Of a DNA stretch of 64,000 nt, positions 22,521 through 34,500 are shown in pieces. The notes under the pieces were generated by a model. That model worked only from the letters and a program-made list of their open reading frames with translations. It made no database searches and was not told the DNA's origin. This DNA is from Medicago truncatula (lineage: Eukaryota > Streptophyta > Magnoliopsida > Fabales > Fabaceae): contig NC_053045.1 of NCBI RefSeq assembly GCF_003473485.1, positions 4,428,501-4,492,500 on the forward strand, in the 5' to 3' direction. The position numbers and the translations under genes were made by a program. Position 1 is the first letter of the stretch. Each line of letters starts with the position of its first letter.

Positions 22521-24228
22521 TACGACTTCAACTCTTCCCTTTTTAGTTAAAGGAAAAAGTTTGGGCTTGGCTACATTCATTGCAGTCCGTTTCCTTTTTC
22601 ACATGGGACAAGATAAGAAAACCCTTCCTAGCTACGCACTTCCCCCTTTCATCAACCGCTTCAATGAGAAATCAAATTACAAGTTTTTATCAATCAAAAA
22701 ATAAATACTTAAAAGTTTTCTTCATTCATTTGTCCACCTAATCACAATAACGATTCTAATTAGTGATTATATGTCGAGCCAAGTTATCATTTTTGAAAAA
22801 TCTGCTATTCAAAAAGAGTCATGCAAATAAGTACTCCTTTCTTCGACAAAATAATATTTATCCCCGTGAGCTTAGCTGGTCGGGGTTCTAACCCCGGCAC
22901 CCCAATTCTCCATATTTAAATGTGTGAGTTTTAGTCACTAAATAACATTTTGTTACCAAATCGTCGTCCAAATGAAGAACATTTCAAGGTGACATAATTC
23001 ATTTGGTAAAAGAAAATAATTCATATTTATTAAAGTGCTAAAAACAATTTTAATTTTTTGAAATAATTATTAAATTATAAACGAGGAATAGCAAAGTCCA
23101 AAAAGACGACATGCAATCAGAATTATTTTTTCTGTTAAATTTATTATTGATAATTAAAATAGTGTAAGTGTAAAGATTTGAGTGGTTGATAATGACAAAC
23201 CAACATTTTCGACAAAAAGTTACGGAACTGCTATGGTTATTTTATTATACCCTTCCCATGACTGAAAAGTTAGATTCATTTGTTTTTGGCCGTACTCCAT
23301 AGATTCATTTGAAAGCTACTACAACTACAAGAAACTTTTGTTTTAATTTGAGTCTAAGAAAAATTATTTTAAGCCACAAATCATTTTCAATAACTGTAAT
23401 TGTGTTTGTTTGAACTTTTTAAACTAATTAATTTTAAGTAGTATACGCACTTTAGTTACTCAATGCAACTCAACTTTTAGTGGTAGAATCCAATCATTCG
23501 GGTCATACCGATGTAATTTTTCTAAATTTAATTGTAAATATAATCACTTTAATTAGACTACTCTAGATCAATAATTGAAATCCTTCAAACTCTAAACGAT
23601 TTGTGAGTTGTGTAAAAAATGAGCTCAAAGAGAAGTTCATCAGCCAATAAGCTGGCATAGCCAACTATAATTAGACTACTCTAACTTTTTTCAAGATCAA
23701 AACACAAATATGCAAAGATATGAGAAGTTGGTATTTCAACTATGTCGATATTCCAATGGAATAAAAAACATATCTAGTCATATGTACAATTTCCATAAAT
23801 ATCATACTTTAATAGACACCGTCTTTCAAAAGTAGAAGTTCATGGTCCTCCTCATCATGTTGATCGAGACAATTACTTAGCCATTTTGAATCGACAAGAT
23901 AAAAAAAAATAATACTTGTGCCTCAAAACTCAACTCATATTTGTTTTTCATTGTTTTTGCCGAACCAACACATATCAAGTCAATGTAGACGTAAAGAAAC
24001 GTAAACTTCTACTTTAAAAAAATAAGAATTTCGAATAACTTTTACTTAGTAATCTATCGTCAACCACCTATCAAGAGTTCAAGAATGTTCACCAAAGAAT
24101 CAACCTCTAACTTAACCAGACTCCTAAACTTATACTACATTGCCTTCTGTGCTTGAAAAAGTTTGGACTAAACGTGGAAATGAGAACATCAAATTCATTT
24201 TTTGAGAGATTGAATGCCAAAAGCTTTT
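22521..24228. other. Gene-free spacer with a SINE fragment
   Basis: Apart from the SINE remnant at 22863-22965, I saw only AT-rich non-coding sequence. Confidence 0.5.
22863..22965 (+). mobile_element. Internally deleted SINE fragment
   Basis: CCGTGAGCTTAGCTGG is joined directly to CGGGGTTCTAACCCCGGC and CACCCCAATTCTCC. This matches a common Medicago tRNA-derived SINE with the A-box to B-box spacer deleted. Confidence 0.55.
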
Positions 24229-25644
24229 GAGTTTTACTTTTCCCAACCTAATCCTTTCCTCGCGCGCCCTTTTTTTTTTCCTTCCAATTTTACCTCTGGT
24301 CCGGATTTCGTTTTCCGGATTGTATTGTTAGAATTTTGCATATGTTTCCGGATTTGAAAATCCGGAATAATGTTTTAACAAAACTTTTGCAATTTTAAGC
24401 TTTACAATTCGTAAAATAAAATGCGAATAAAATAAAAAACAGAAATAAAAAGACACAAACATAAAAATAACTCATTTTATTAATATATGAACAATACATT
24501 ACAATAATTTTCAAGCTTTTTAAGCTTATTACATAAGATCCTAAATCTATTTCTAATATCATAAGAGCCTAATTCTAATCTCTTAAGATCCTAACCACTG
24601 CTATGTGATAGGACATAGCAGTAGGTTCCCTATTGGAGGGAAACCAGAGGAGGAGGGAAGAGGAGGGCGGGAATAAGAAAACAATGCCCCTGAGGGAGGT
24701 GGGGGGGGGGGGGGGGGGGGGTGCTCAAACTTACGCCCAGACAGACCAAGCTAAGAACCACACTGACCCACAGATGAACCGCACTTCGTTGCAGCGCGGT
24801 TCCATCCTCATTGACCGTTCATATAAACCCGGAAAGTTTTCAACGAGGCCCTTATCTATGAAAGGCCAACGATAGAAAACCATGGTTGTAGAAGGAAGAA
24901 GAGGAGGAGAGGGTGGGAGAGAATGTTGTGAGAAATGGTGGGGTTTGGAAGGCCATAAATGCAATCAAAAAACGTGGTAAAACGCATTTTTTTTTACTTG
25001 ACCACCGACAAAAACGTGTGGTGCAGACCACCAGCCATGACTGATGCATTCTGGAGTATAAAATCCGGAATGAACATCTGTTTTCCGGAATATATTTTCC
25101 GGATTAATGCGATAATGGTGAACGAGGGAAAAGTTGGCACTTCTTGTAGGGCAAAGGACGTTTCGGAATGTAAAATTCGGAAAGCTTCAGCATTGGATTC
25201 TTTTGAAAGAGAGTCATTAATGTGGGTTTGGACGGTTACAACCACTAACACGTTTTTATTGACTATATTAATGACCTAGGACTTGTTTTAGGCTATAAAT
25301 AGGCTTCCATCTTCAACAAATACCTTCATTCTTCACTTCACCTCTTTTCTTCCATTTTCTTCAAATGTTTTTAGTTTTTTAGGGGTGTCGGTGGTGTCAT
25401 GGTCATTGTTGACCGTTCATATGAACCCTGCAATAGCATTGCAGCTTGTGTGAGGTTCATATAACGGTCAACAGAGACCCATGACATCAAAGAAAGACAC
25501 AAAAAAGCACATAACATTTGGTCCGAATTTAATTTTCCGGAAATCGCTAACAATCTGGTCAGGATTATATAATCCGAACCAGGGGTATTTTTGGAAATTT
25601 TGAAGGGCGCGCAAGAAGACAACAGGGTGGGAAAAGTAATAGTC
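24229..25644. mobile_element. MULE-like non-autonomous element, about 1.4 kb
   Basis: About 100-bp inverted ends: left GAGTTTTACTTTTCCCAACC, right (reverse complement) GACTATTACTTTTCCCACCC, both continuing through GCGCGCCC and a GG(T/TT)CCGGA-type block. Flanks AAAGCTTTT and AAAACTTTT form a 9-bp duplication with one mismatch. The interior repeats TCCGGA motifs, carries a G run and a local inverted repeat (GTTGACCGTTCATATGAACC at about 25407 against GGTTCATATAACGGTCAAC near 25453). The open frames inside are short and look fortuitous. A related right end occurs at 51960-52081. Confidence 0.6.
24701..24721 (+). repeat. Run of 21 G residues
   Basis: An uninterrupted G homopolymer following GAGGGAGGT, within the MULE-like element. 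Likely G-quadruplex former and a likely spot for length errors in the assembly. Confidence 0.9.
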
Positions 25645-26569
25645 AAAACTTTTTGCTGATATATTCAACTAGAAAAGAAATGAGAACCTAACCGCTAAAC
25701 TTAATGGATCATAAATTTTAAATTTGGATTCGTAATTGATGCGCAATATTGGCATGCTTGGATGATTCACACCAATATTTGAATATTCACGTTAGACAAA
25801 ACAATCAACCATATTAGAGTGTCAATGACAGTGCATGAGAGGATGATTGTTCAATAGGACCTCTCAAAACTACTTATATTTTTTAAAAAAGTCAATAAGA
25901 AGTTACAATCCGATCAGGATTTACACACAGAAAAATTATCAAAAGTTTCGACTCAATCCGTTAAACAATTTGAGGGGCATATTGAGCAACCATCCCACAG
26001 GGTGAAGGGTGAAAGGTGAAATCATCTTGTGAATGGCAATTCTACGCTCTCTAACACGACATTTTCAGCACATCTTTTTATTGCTTAAAATTCAAATTGA
26101 TCCCACTAAATTTTGAAAGTTTCATATGAGACAACAAGAAGGAAATATTTTTCACTAATTTTTCACTAAGTGAAGTCGAACACATGAATTTAGTGAAATC
26201 GACTACAATTTATTTATTAATTAAATTAGAAATAGAGGTACTTCTTTCAAAGATTAAATTTGTTGTCCCTAAATCCCTCTTCATGGTTTGAACCTTGTAA
26301 ATATTTGATAGTTAAAACAAAACTAAAAATTCCAAACTAAGTAGGCTCTTAAATTCTCTATGTGGAATGCTTGCATGAGTGTAACTTGATCTGTACCAAA
26401 AAGAGGTTAACCATTGGAGTTGGAAAAATGAAAAATAAACAAAATTTTAATTGGGAGAAGATCCCTATACACACAACCACAATCTGACTATGACACCAAT
26501 GATCATAGTAAGAAATGTTTCAAAAGAGTAATTAAAGAAATTTACCAAAATCAATATGAAAATACAAAC
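25645..26569. other. Spacer downstream of the reticulon gene
   Basis: No genes or complete elements recognised; presumably contains the RTNLB 3' UTR at its right end. Confidence 0.5.
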
Positions 26570-29500
26570 TCAGCTCAGCTTTTTCTTCTCCAGAATCCAG
26601 TTTTGGACTCTGCTGATATATTTCTCATTTATTTTCCTATACAATTGGCATAATTTGTTGTAGCACTTCAAAACAAATGTATCAATGTAATCTTCATATC
26701 TTTCATAGAGTGCTGGTATAGTAAGAAGAATAAAGAGACCTGCCACATAGTCAAAACCACAACAACAAATTCAATATTTTTTTTAAAAAAATTGCTACTG
26801 CACTTTTCAAGAACTGGTACTAGTTCTAAGGGTCTGTTGTGATAAACAACTTAGTTGAGCGTTAAAGCATAAACAATTATTATATAAGTTCTTGTATATA
26901 AGCTATTTCTATAAAAAAAATAAAAATAAAGTCGAGTTGTTTTCATATAGCATTAGGCTTAGTTCCATAAGCTATTTAAACACTTGTAATGGAAGCGTTT
27001 ATCATATAAGTGCTTATGTATAAGCTATTTCTATAACAAAAGATAAAAATAAAGTCAAACTGTTTTCATAAGTTATCCTGGAGAGCGTATGGAAATAAGC
27101 TGAGAAGAACTTTGATTCATTAACATGTCATAAGCTATTTCCATATACTCTACCTAATAGTCTCATAAATGCTCAAGCTATTAGAAAAACTATAATAAGT
27201 CAATCCAAACAGGTTCTAAGTTTATTTTGATCAAATAAGAGAAACTTACCAGTGTATGCCAAGGTAAGAAAATCAGTCAAGCCACCAACAACAGCAATTA
27301 ACCAGAGGTATACAGCTACTTTCAGAAACAGCCTTGAGTCCTTACCAAGGGCAATATCTTGAGAAACTGAAAACAGATTATTAACTTTGGTTTGGATGAA
27401 AGCTGCCATTTCATTTGTCATTTCATCTGACAGATGCAACTGTGGTAGAGGTGGAGCAGGTCTGTAAAAAAAAAATACAATAGTTTAACATATTTTTGTA
27501 ACTTTTATTGATTAGTGTAAAACATTAATTGCTATTGTTAAGAGTCGCATATCAAATAATTATATGGCCTGAATATTTGTTATACTTGTACGTGCAGAGC
27601 AACCCTCCCCATGAGCTAGATTTTGAGGGTTGAGTTAGACCCAAATTCAAACTCTAATATGATATCAAAGTCTATCCTAGATTCATTGATTTGATGGGCT
27701 ACCCAAGTCATGCTCCAGATGTTTAGTTCTAGACATAAGGGAGCGTTGAGAGTCTACACTGAATTGTGATATCACCTGAGTAGTAGTTATGCTATAAATA
27801 TAAGGGTCTAACGGTCAAATCTCACCTGGTTAACTAGCTTGTGAATTGAGTTAGGTCCAAATCCGAATTTTATAAGCTGGAGAGGATACCTCACTTTACA
27901 ATTCAGTTTTGTAGAGTTGAGCCAAATTATAAGATGATATCAGAGCCTATTGAACATATTTTGGGCCACTCGCAATCACTTTGGTCATACTCTAAATGTC
28001 CAGTCTTGAACGTGAAGAGGTTTGACAAACTAATTTTGTAACAGAAGTTTCAGAGGACTGATATCATGACACCTAATCTTTGAGGAGACTAATTTAGCTG
28101 AGAAAATTATTGGGAGGATTGATGTGATGATGCCCTAATCCTTTGGATGCCAAGTGATCACTCAACATATGTCCATCAAGCCAATTCATTCATAGGTAGC
28201 CAATGTATATTATGTATTTACTGTGTGTAACAGGATTATATTAGTTTAAGGACTATTTTCTTTTACAGGTGAGATGCAAATAAAGTATCTATCTCACTTG
28301 AGAACCAAAATGAACTCTAACTAAATGGATGTAAGATCAAGCCACTTTGAAACTTAGTGTTATATCAGTTCCACACATTAGTTGATCTCGGGCATCGATT
28401 TCACTATCGGTCGGCTCACGTTACACCTTCACCAAATCAACTTAAAAAATCCTTAATAATTGATTTGAAATCGGACAACCAAGATCAATAACTAGGTCAT
28501 GCAGATTTTGGATCACATAGTTACTGCATGGAATCTGAACCCCTGATAACTATTGTCTCTTCAATCTAAAAAACATTGATATAGACTTACACCACAGTTG
28601 TGCAGAAAGCATTAAGTTTTCAAACTATTCATATTTCTTAAAACTTCAACAGCTAAGAATGTAAAATCTACAAACGCCATTAGCACATACAGTTTAAGCA
28701 TATAGTATACATTTTACACAAACTTCAACATCCAAATCATATTAAACCTTGGCTATAGACCAAGTAAACCCCAAATAAACCAAAAAAGAAAAATACTACA
28801 AATATTTTACAATTCTATATCAGAGTCAATATCAAAATTTGAAATGTAGATGATCAATAAACTCTTTGACAATTTAACACTCGTAGGCCATGTTTGGATA
28901 AACAATTTACTTAAGCGCTTAAAACATAAATGCTTTTCATATATGCGCTTGGGTATAAGTTATTTCTAAAGTAAAAGAGAAAATAAAATAAAATTGTTTT
29001 CTTATAAACTGTTTTCATAAGCTATCCTATAGAGATTATGGAAAAAGTTGAAAATAACTTATTAACACATCATAAGCTGTTTTCACAAGCTCTCTCAAAC
29101 AGACTAATAAGTTTTAAATTCACCGGATAAACTCAAACAAGTCGATCCAAACATATTGTTCAAACAACATAATGGAAGTCAAGGTGATCCAATTCGAAGT
29201 CAAGTATACTAAAAAGAAACATAAATTTGTGAGTTTTAATTATTTAATTACCTATTAAGAATTGCTGCAGATTTAGCCCAAAGAAAAAGAATAACAACAA
29301 GAAGGAGAAGAACATTAGAAACAAGAGACAAAAGAGTATAACCAGATCTCTCAAACACAACAAAAGCAGCTAATGTAACCAACAAGATCATCACAGTTTG
29401 ATTCTTCCTTCTCCATAGTATCAAGTCTGCAACTGCATTCAAACATCACATTGATTCAAACACAATTTCAATGTCAAAGATCACTTTTTTCAAAAATAGT

Positions 29501-29734
29501 ACTAAAAAAATGAAACAAAAATATATAAGCACTAAGCACAACCCATTTAGCTATTTGGATTTTAAATAGCATTAAATGAATATAAACAAAACAACAATGA
29601 GAATTTGAATGAAATAATGAATAAAGTTTAGAAATTTAATAAAAAAAGTATGAGAAAATGGTGTTACCTTGACCACTTCCAAGGATCTCATGAAGAGTTC
29701 TTTTTCTGTTGAATAATCTTTGAGATGAACCCAT
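26570..29734 (-). CDS. Reticulon-like protein (RTNLB family)
   Basis: Four exons: 29734-29668, 29432-29252, 27461-27250 and 26739-26570, GT/AG throughout and in phase, giving 209 residues. The start MGSSQRLFNRKRTLHEILG, followed by ADLILWRRKNQ, is characteristic of short plant reticulons. Two long hydrophobic hairpins (about residues 35-78 and 125-170) form the reticulon homology domain, which inserts in the outer leaflet of the tubular ER and bends it. The C-terminus is lysine-rich (LEKKKLS), as in ER-retained members. The frame is intact. Introns 2 and 3 are filled with repeats. The ATG in MGSS fits the family better than the upstream out-of-frame start at 29811. Confidence 0.92.
26831..27212. 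mobile_element. hAT-like MITE in reticulon intron 3
   Basis: The 8-bp GTTCTAAG occurs at both borders (26823-26830 and 27213-27220). The ends resemble TCTGTTGTGATAAAC and, reverse complemented, CTGTTTGGATTGAC, and the inside repeats CATAAGCTATTTCTATA-like blocks. Relatives lie at about 28886-29155 and 48130-48370. Confidence 0.5.
27590..28010. repeat. Dispersed-repeat relics in reticulon intron 2
   Basis: Blocks such as GAGTTAGACCCAAATTC plus ATGATATCAAAGTC (about 27633-27672) and GAGTTAGGTCCAAATCC plus GATGATATCAGAGCC (about 27848-27948) are two decayed copies of one repeat that resembles sequence next to a Met-tRNA binding site. A related piece lies near 31200-31300. Confidence 0.4.
28886..29155. 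mobile_element. hAT-like MITE in reticulon intron 2
   Basis: Left CATGTTTGGATAAACAATTT and right (reverse complement) ATGTTTGGATCGACTTG, with internal CATAAGCTGTTTTCA-type repeats as in the 26831 element. No clean target duplication was identified. Confidence 0.5.
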
Positions 29735-31598
29735 TTTAGGGAAGAAGATGATGATGATGATGAAGAAAGGGTTTGTCTCAGCAAAAAGCAGAGAGCTTTG
29801 AAATGATCCACACACAGAAAAGGAAGAAAACCAGTGAACTATGTTTTGTCTTTTTAATCTATTTTAGTATATAGTTTTGTTTTCTTCCCTCTTCTTTTTT
29901 ATATATATATATTTTTTATTTTCCTATTATTGTTTTGAATTTTATTGAAATAGTGGTCCCTGAATTATTAATTTCTTTTAGGGAAGGTTTTATGGTATGG
30001 TTTCAATTTTTCTTTTCCAGCCTAAAAGTGCAGTGTTTCTTTGCTTTTCAGTTTTGATGCCAACCAACTAACAATTTTCCTAACACAAAAACTAGGGGGA
30101 AAAATAGTTTAATTGGTATATACGGTTGGAATAAAAAAAAACCTATATACATTCATCTAATCACATCTCAACCCATAGAAAATTGTGCATATATTTCAGA
30201 AACTATATGATAAAGTAGCACAATAATGAAATATGATTTAATGCATTAAAACTCTTAAGTACATGTTTATTAGTGCAGCACGTCAAGAAGAATTGTGGCA
30301 AAGAACAGCGTTAAAGCAGAAGCTGTTGTTCATAACTTCTCACTATTCACGTCAATATCGCATCGGGATGTGAAATTGAAGTTCCACCTGCCGATCCAAA
30401 CAAGTGCTAAGTTAGTATTCTATTCAAATTGTGATAGTCTTTAGTTATGATTTGTTGCAATCATGGATCATAGGTTGTTCGATCAATATCAAACCACTCA
30501 AATTTCAACTTTATGGTTTAGCTTAATTTTATGCCGTTGGAGTATGAGCCGTCGGTTATAATCGAACAATCCATGATCTACAACTTTATCATTTTCATCT
30601 TTTTATAATTATTTTTTTACCTCAAGGAAAGCAAATTAGTGATTATTTAATACTAAGTTCTTTAATATTTCTATCCAAATTCTATGCGTCCAAAACATTT
30701 TAGACACGAAATGCATCAATGTAGTAAAAAATGGAAAAAAAAAAAAAAAAACTGAAAAATATTGATGAAATAATTTACTATTAGACGTTTATTTTTCTGT
30801 CTTTGATATAAAACTTTCGGTTGCAGTGGGGCTTGACTAAACTTTTCTAGGGGAGATCATTTTTCATTAGATGTCTTGTTTGATGAATAAAATGTGGAAA
30901 GTGCGTTGTGATTTAGGTAGAAACTGTGGGTGCGATATTAAGTATTTTTCAATAGATAGATGCAGTTTAACCATTCCAGTTGGTGAAAAAAATAATTCCT
31001 CCTTGCGTGTTTTTAAAGATATTTGTACATAAAGTAACAAAATCCTTAGTTCTAACCATAAAAAATTTAAAATAAATCTTTTTATCTTTTATGAAAATTT
31101 AATTATTAATCATCTGATTTCACTGCCTAAGAACCTCCTAACTCTTGCTTTACAAAGGTCACACTGACCATGGGGATGTTGAGATAGTGATCTGGCCTAA
31201 ATAATAGTTGCAAGTGGAAAGCAACTCTTACCTTATAAACCGGTTTTGTAATATTGAATTGAACTCGACCCAAATTTTAAAAGTCGAGAGTTCCGACGAT
31301 TACCACAAACAACTTTAACGGTACGGCTAGTGACATTGTCTAGACTATGTAAAAAGAGCTATCACAATCAGATGGAATTGGTAAAGGGTTTAAAAAACAT
31401 TGTCAAAACTTTATAGTTTCATATTCAAATAAAAATGTTGAAGGGTTTTCCTTACAGTTTATAAATTATGCAATTGATGTATACTGCACAGTACCATGAC
31501 CTTAAGCCATTGATGTATGTTTCGACCAACTAAACCGGTATAGTTTATTGTCCTCAATTGCAAAAACAAATCTGGTACAAATAAAACACAATCTTCTC
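29735..31598. other. Intergenic region upstream of the reticulon gene
   Basis: Holds the reticulon 5' leader (a GATGAT run near 29749-29764) and a TATA-rich stretch (29901-29912). A repeat relic lies at about 31170-31300. No other gene was found. Confidence 0.5.
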
Positions 31599-34500
31599 TC
31601 AAGGAGTATTTTCTTTATTCTGGATTCCACTTTGAGAGTTACCACCACCTAAAGAAGACGAGACTTGTTGGTTGTTTCTATCATTCGGAAGAGAACCAGC
31701 TTCAGTAGCTTCCACATGTTTGTTGCTTTCATCACTACTTGGAGGTACACTAGCTTCAATTGTTTCCACTTGTATACTCTTTTGCTTATCATTATTTTGA
31801 GGAGTACTGGCTTCAGCGAAATTGGTCATGGTTGGGGTTGAATCCATCAAACTAGCTGCTATAGCCGCCTTTAGATCCTCATCTTCCATGTCCGAAAACA
31901 TTTCAGCTTCTTCGCGTGAAAGAAATGGGTTTGAATGTTGTTGCCTTTCAACAGTTCTTTGTTGTTGTGGAGCCTGCTGTACTGCGTTGCAAGATTTAGT
32001 TATTCTCTCAGCATCTTCAGGTGAAAGCCATTGACCGAAACCGTTGGATTCAGAAGAGATGGGAAATTCTGTTGGGAAATTTCCTCGCACCAGGAATATG
32101 CTCCATCCAAAGCCTTTCAAAGAGTCGAGATATGCTGCAAGGTAAAATTTGGAAAGGTGCTGTGGAGCTGCATAGAGACTGTCAAAGTTATACCACTCAC
32201 CATTCACTTTGCGGATGCAAAACCAGTGATCTTGCAAATGACAAATGAAGGCATTTTCCAGCTCAGGGTCAATCTGGGCTGGCTCAGCAACTGGAGAATC
32301 GAGGGGAATGACTTGTAGGTCCCACACTTCCAAAGCCTTTTGTAAAACCTACAAGAAAGACTTTGCACAGTTAAGTAACTCATAAAATTGCAAAGGACAA
32401 AGTCCTAAACTAAATTGCCTGCCCAATAGAATATTGGATGTATGAAACATCTCAATAAACAGTTAAAAAAAAAATCTCAATAAACAGATACCATTACTTT
32501 AAACTAAGGGTTACACTGACAAGTGGGGCACTTGTTAAGGATTCAAAAGAGGAAATGATTTATAAATTTTATGTAGAAAAAGTTATTTTTTTAAGTTTCA
32601 AGGTGTTGAATACACAATTTCCAAGAAAAAAGTTTCTTCTTTTAACTTCTAAACAAGTTCCCCAAGGGCACTTGTTACCATTTCCCTTAAACTAATAATG
32701 TTTTCTCAGAATCTAAATCATACAAGGAAACAAAGGTGTAGCAACATGCAAAAATATAATTGTAGACCTTAATTTTAACAATAATATATAGATGAAAATT
32801 TCCTCTCCAAAAAAATTATAGATGAAAAATATACAGTGATAGAAGATGGACTTTGCTAATGATTCCAGACTGAGTGATGCTATATAATATATCAATTGTG
32901 TTGAATATAAGATTAGAATCCAAATAGAGGATGGACTTTGTTATTGGGTTACAACGTGTCAATTCATCCCAATAATTTGGGCCTGGTTCGCATGCTACTA
33001 AATGTGATTTCCTTCCAAGGAAATATCTGGCCCTTATCTAGCTCTTCAACCATTTCACGTGCTAATACAATTACAAAGAAATAACAAAATCTTAAGGGTA
33101 TGTACCTCCTAGCCGCAGGCCTTAAATCTATTTCAAATTATCACCTGCCCTCTTTCTAATCCCTTCTTATTAATATACAGCACAGACTAACCCTTTAACT
33201 AACTCACAAATCACTAACAAACATAACGCCGTATATATCGGTTCCCACTTTTGTTCAATTAAAACACATGAAATCTCGCAAGTTTTAACCATGAGGGCAT
33301 TGTGCGCATATACAAGGAAGAAAATATATATATATAGTACAGTACGGGTGCTAGAGCAAGAATATCTCTAAAAAGAGCTTCCTTGCAGGTCATGAAAGAG
33401 GTGTGGCCTTGACTGAAGTTGCAGGGGTTGGTCATATGAGAGTTGATTAAGTTTGCACAACTTATAGTCATAGATGAAAAAAATTGGATGATTCAAGGAG
33501 AGTAACAGAGTATAAATGGCTGAACTACAAGTTGTGATAGGGGTGGGTGCTAAAATCAGCCTAGAACATTCCTGTGCCAGAATTTAGAGGTGCCGAGTCA
33601 GAGAATGGGAACAACAAATTTCTTCTAGCAATGGAGGAACCAGCATGGACTCGGAAAGAAAATCAAGTGACAAGCGAAATGAAGGAGAAAGAAGAGGACC
33701 AAACCCCAGCAGAAGAGAAATAAAGAGAGAAATAAGAGTAGATTCAGTATGGCATCCTTTATCTTTTGGTAGGCCTCCTTTGTTTGTCGGCCATCAATAA
33801 TGTTATTTAGATACTAAAAATATTCATCAGCTATAGGGAAAAGGACATACTAGATATTTTCATAATAGATTTGAACATCATGTATTAAGAAATTTCTAGT
33901 TATATATTGATATCAGTGTTGGATATTGTGGGGTGTTGGAAATACAAAGCTATCCAAATCTTATCAAATTAAAAAAGCATGGTTATATTGGGAAGTTCTA
34001 TTTTGCTACGTTTTGATAATTAGGTTTTTCATACTAGCAGCTAGGCACCAGTCGGACTCAGGGCTAGGATGATCGTGACACAAACCTTAGAGATTAAGTA
34101 AGGTACAAACTAAGCATAAGCGACAGATGGCATACAGGAATAGACATAGGAAAGAAAAATATGGATAACACTGCAGTTTTAAAAGCACCGTTTGTTTCAG
34201 TTTTTTAATGAAAAAATAACTTTATCTCAAAAAGGATCACTGTTAAAAGTTTCTAGGCTTTTTTTTTTTGTTTAAGCTTTTACAACAATAAAAATTTGAG
34301 AAAAACGCGATTTTGATTGCAATTTAAAGTTACCAAAGTATCTGCTAAAAATTATAACTACCTTTTAAAACAAAACAAGATTTTACAATTGTACTTAACG
34401 TATATTAGCTTCTGCTTTACAAAATATAGATCGCTTTTTTAACACAATATTTTCGTAAGTTCTTTCAAAAGCTTAACAAAGGTGCCCCCAATGGTACGTT

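Noticed and set aside
24633-25279. Several 65-106-codon frames on both strands inside the MULE-like element
   Set aside because: They overlap one another, one includes the G run, and none resembles a known protein.
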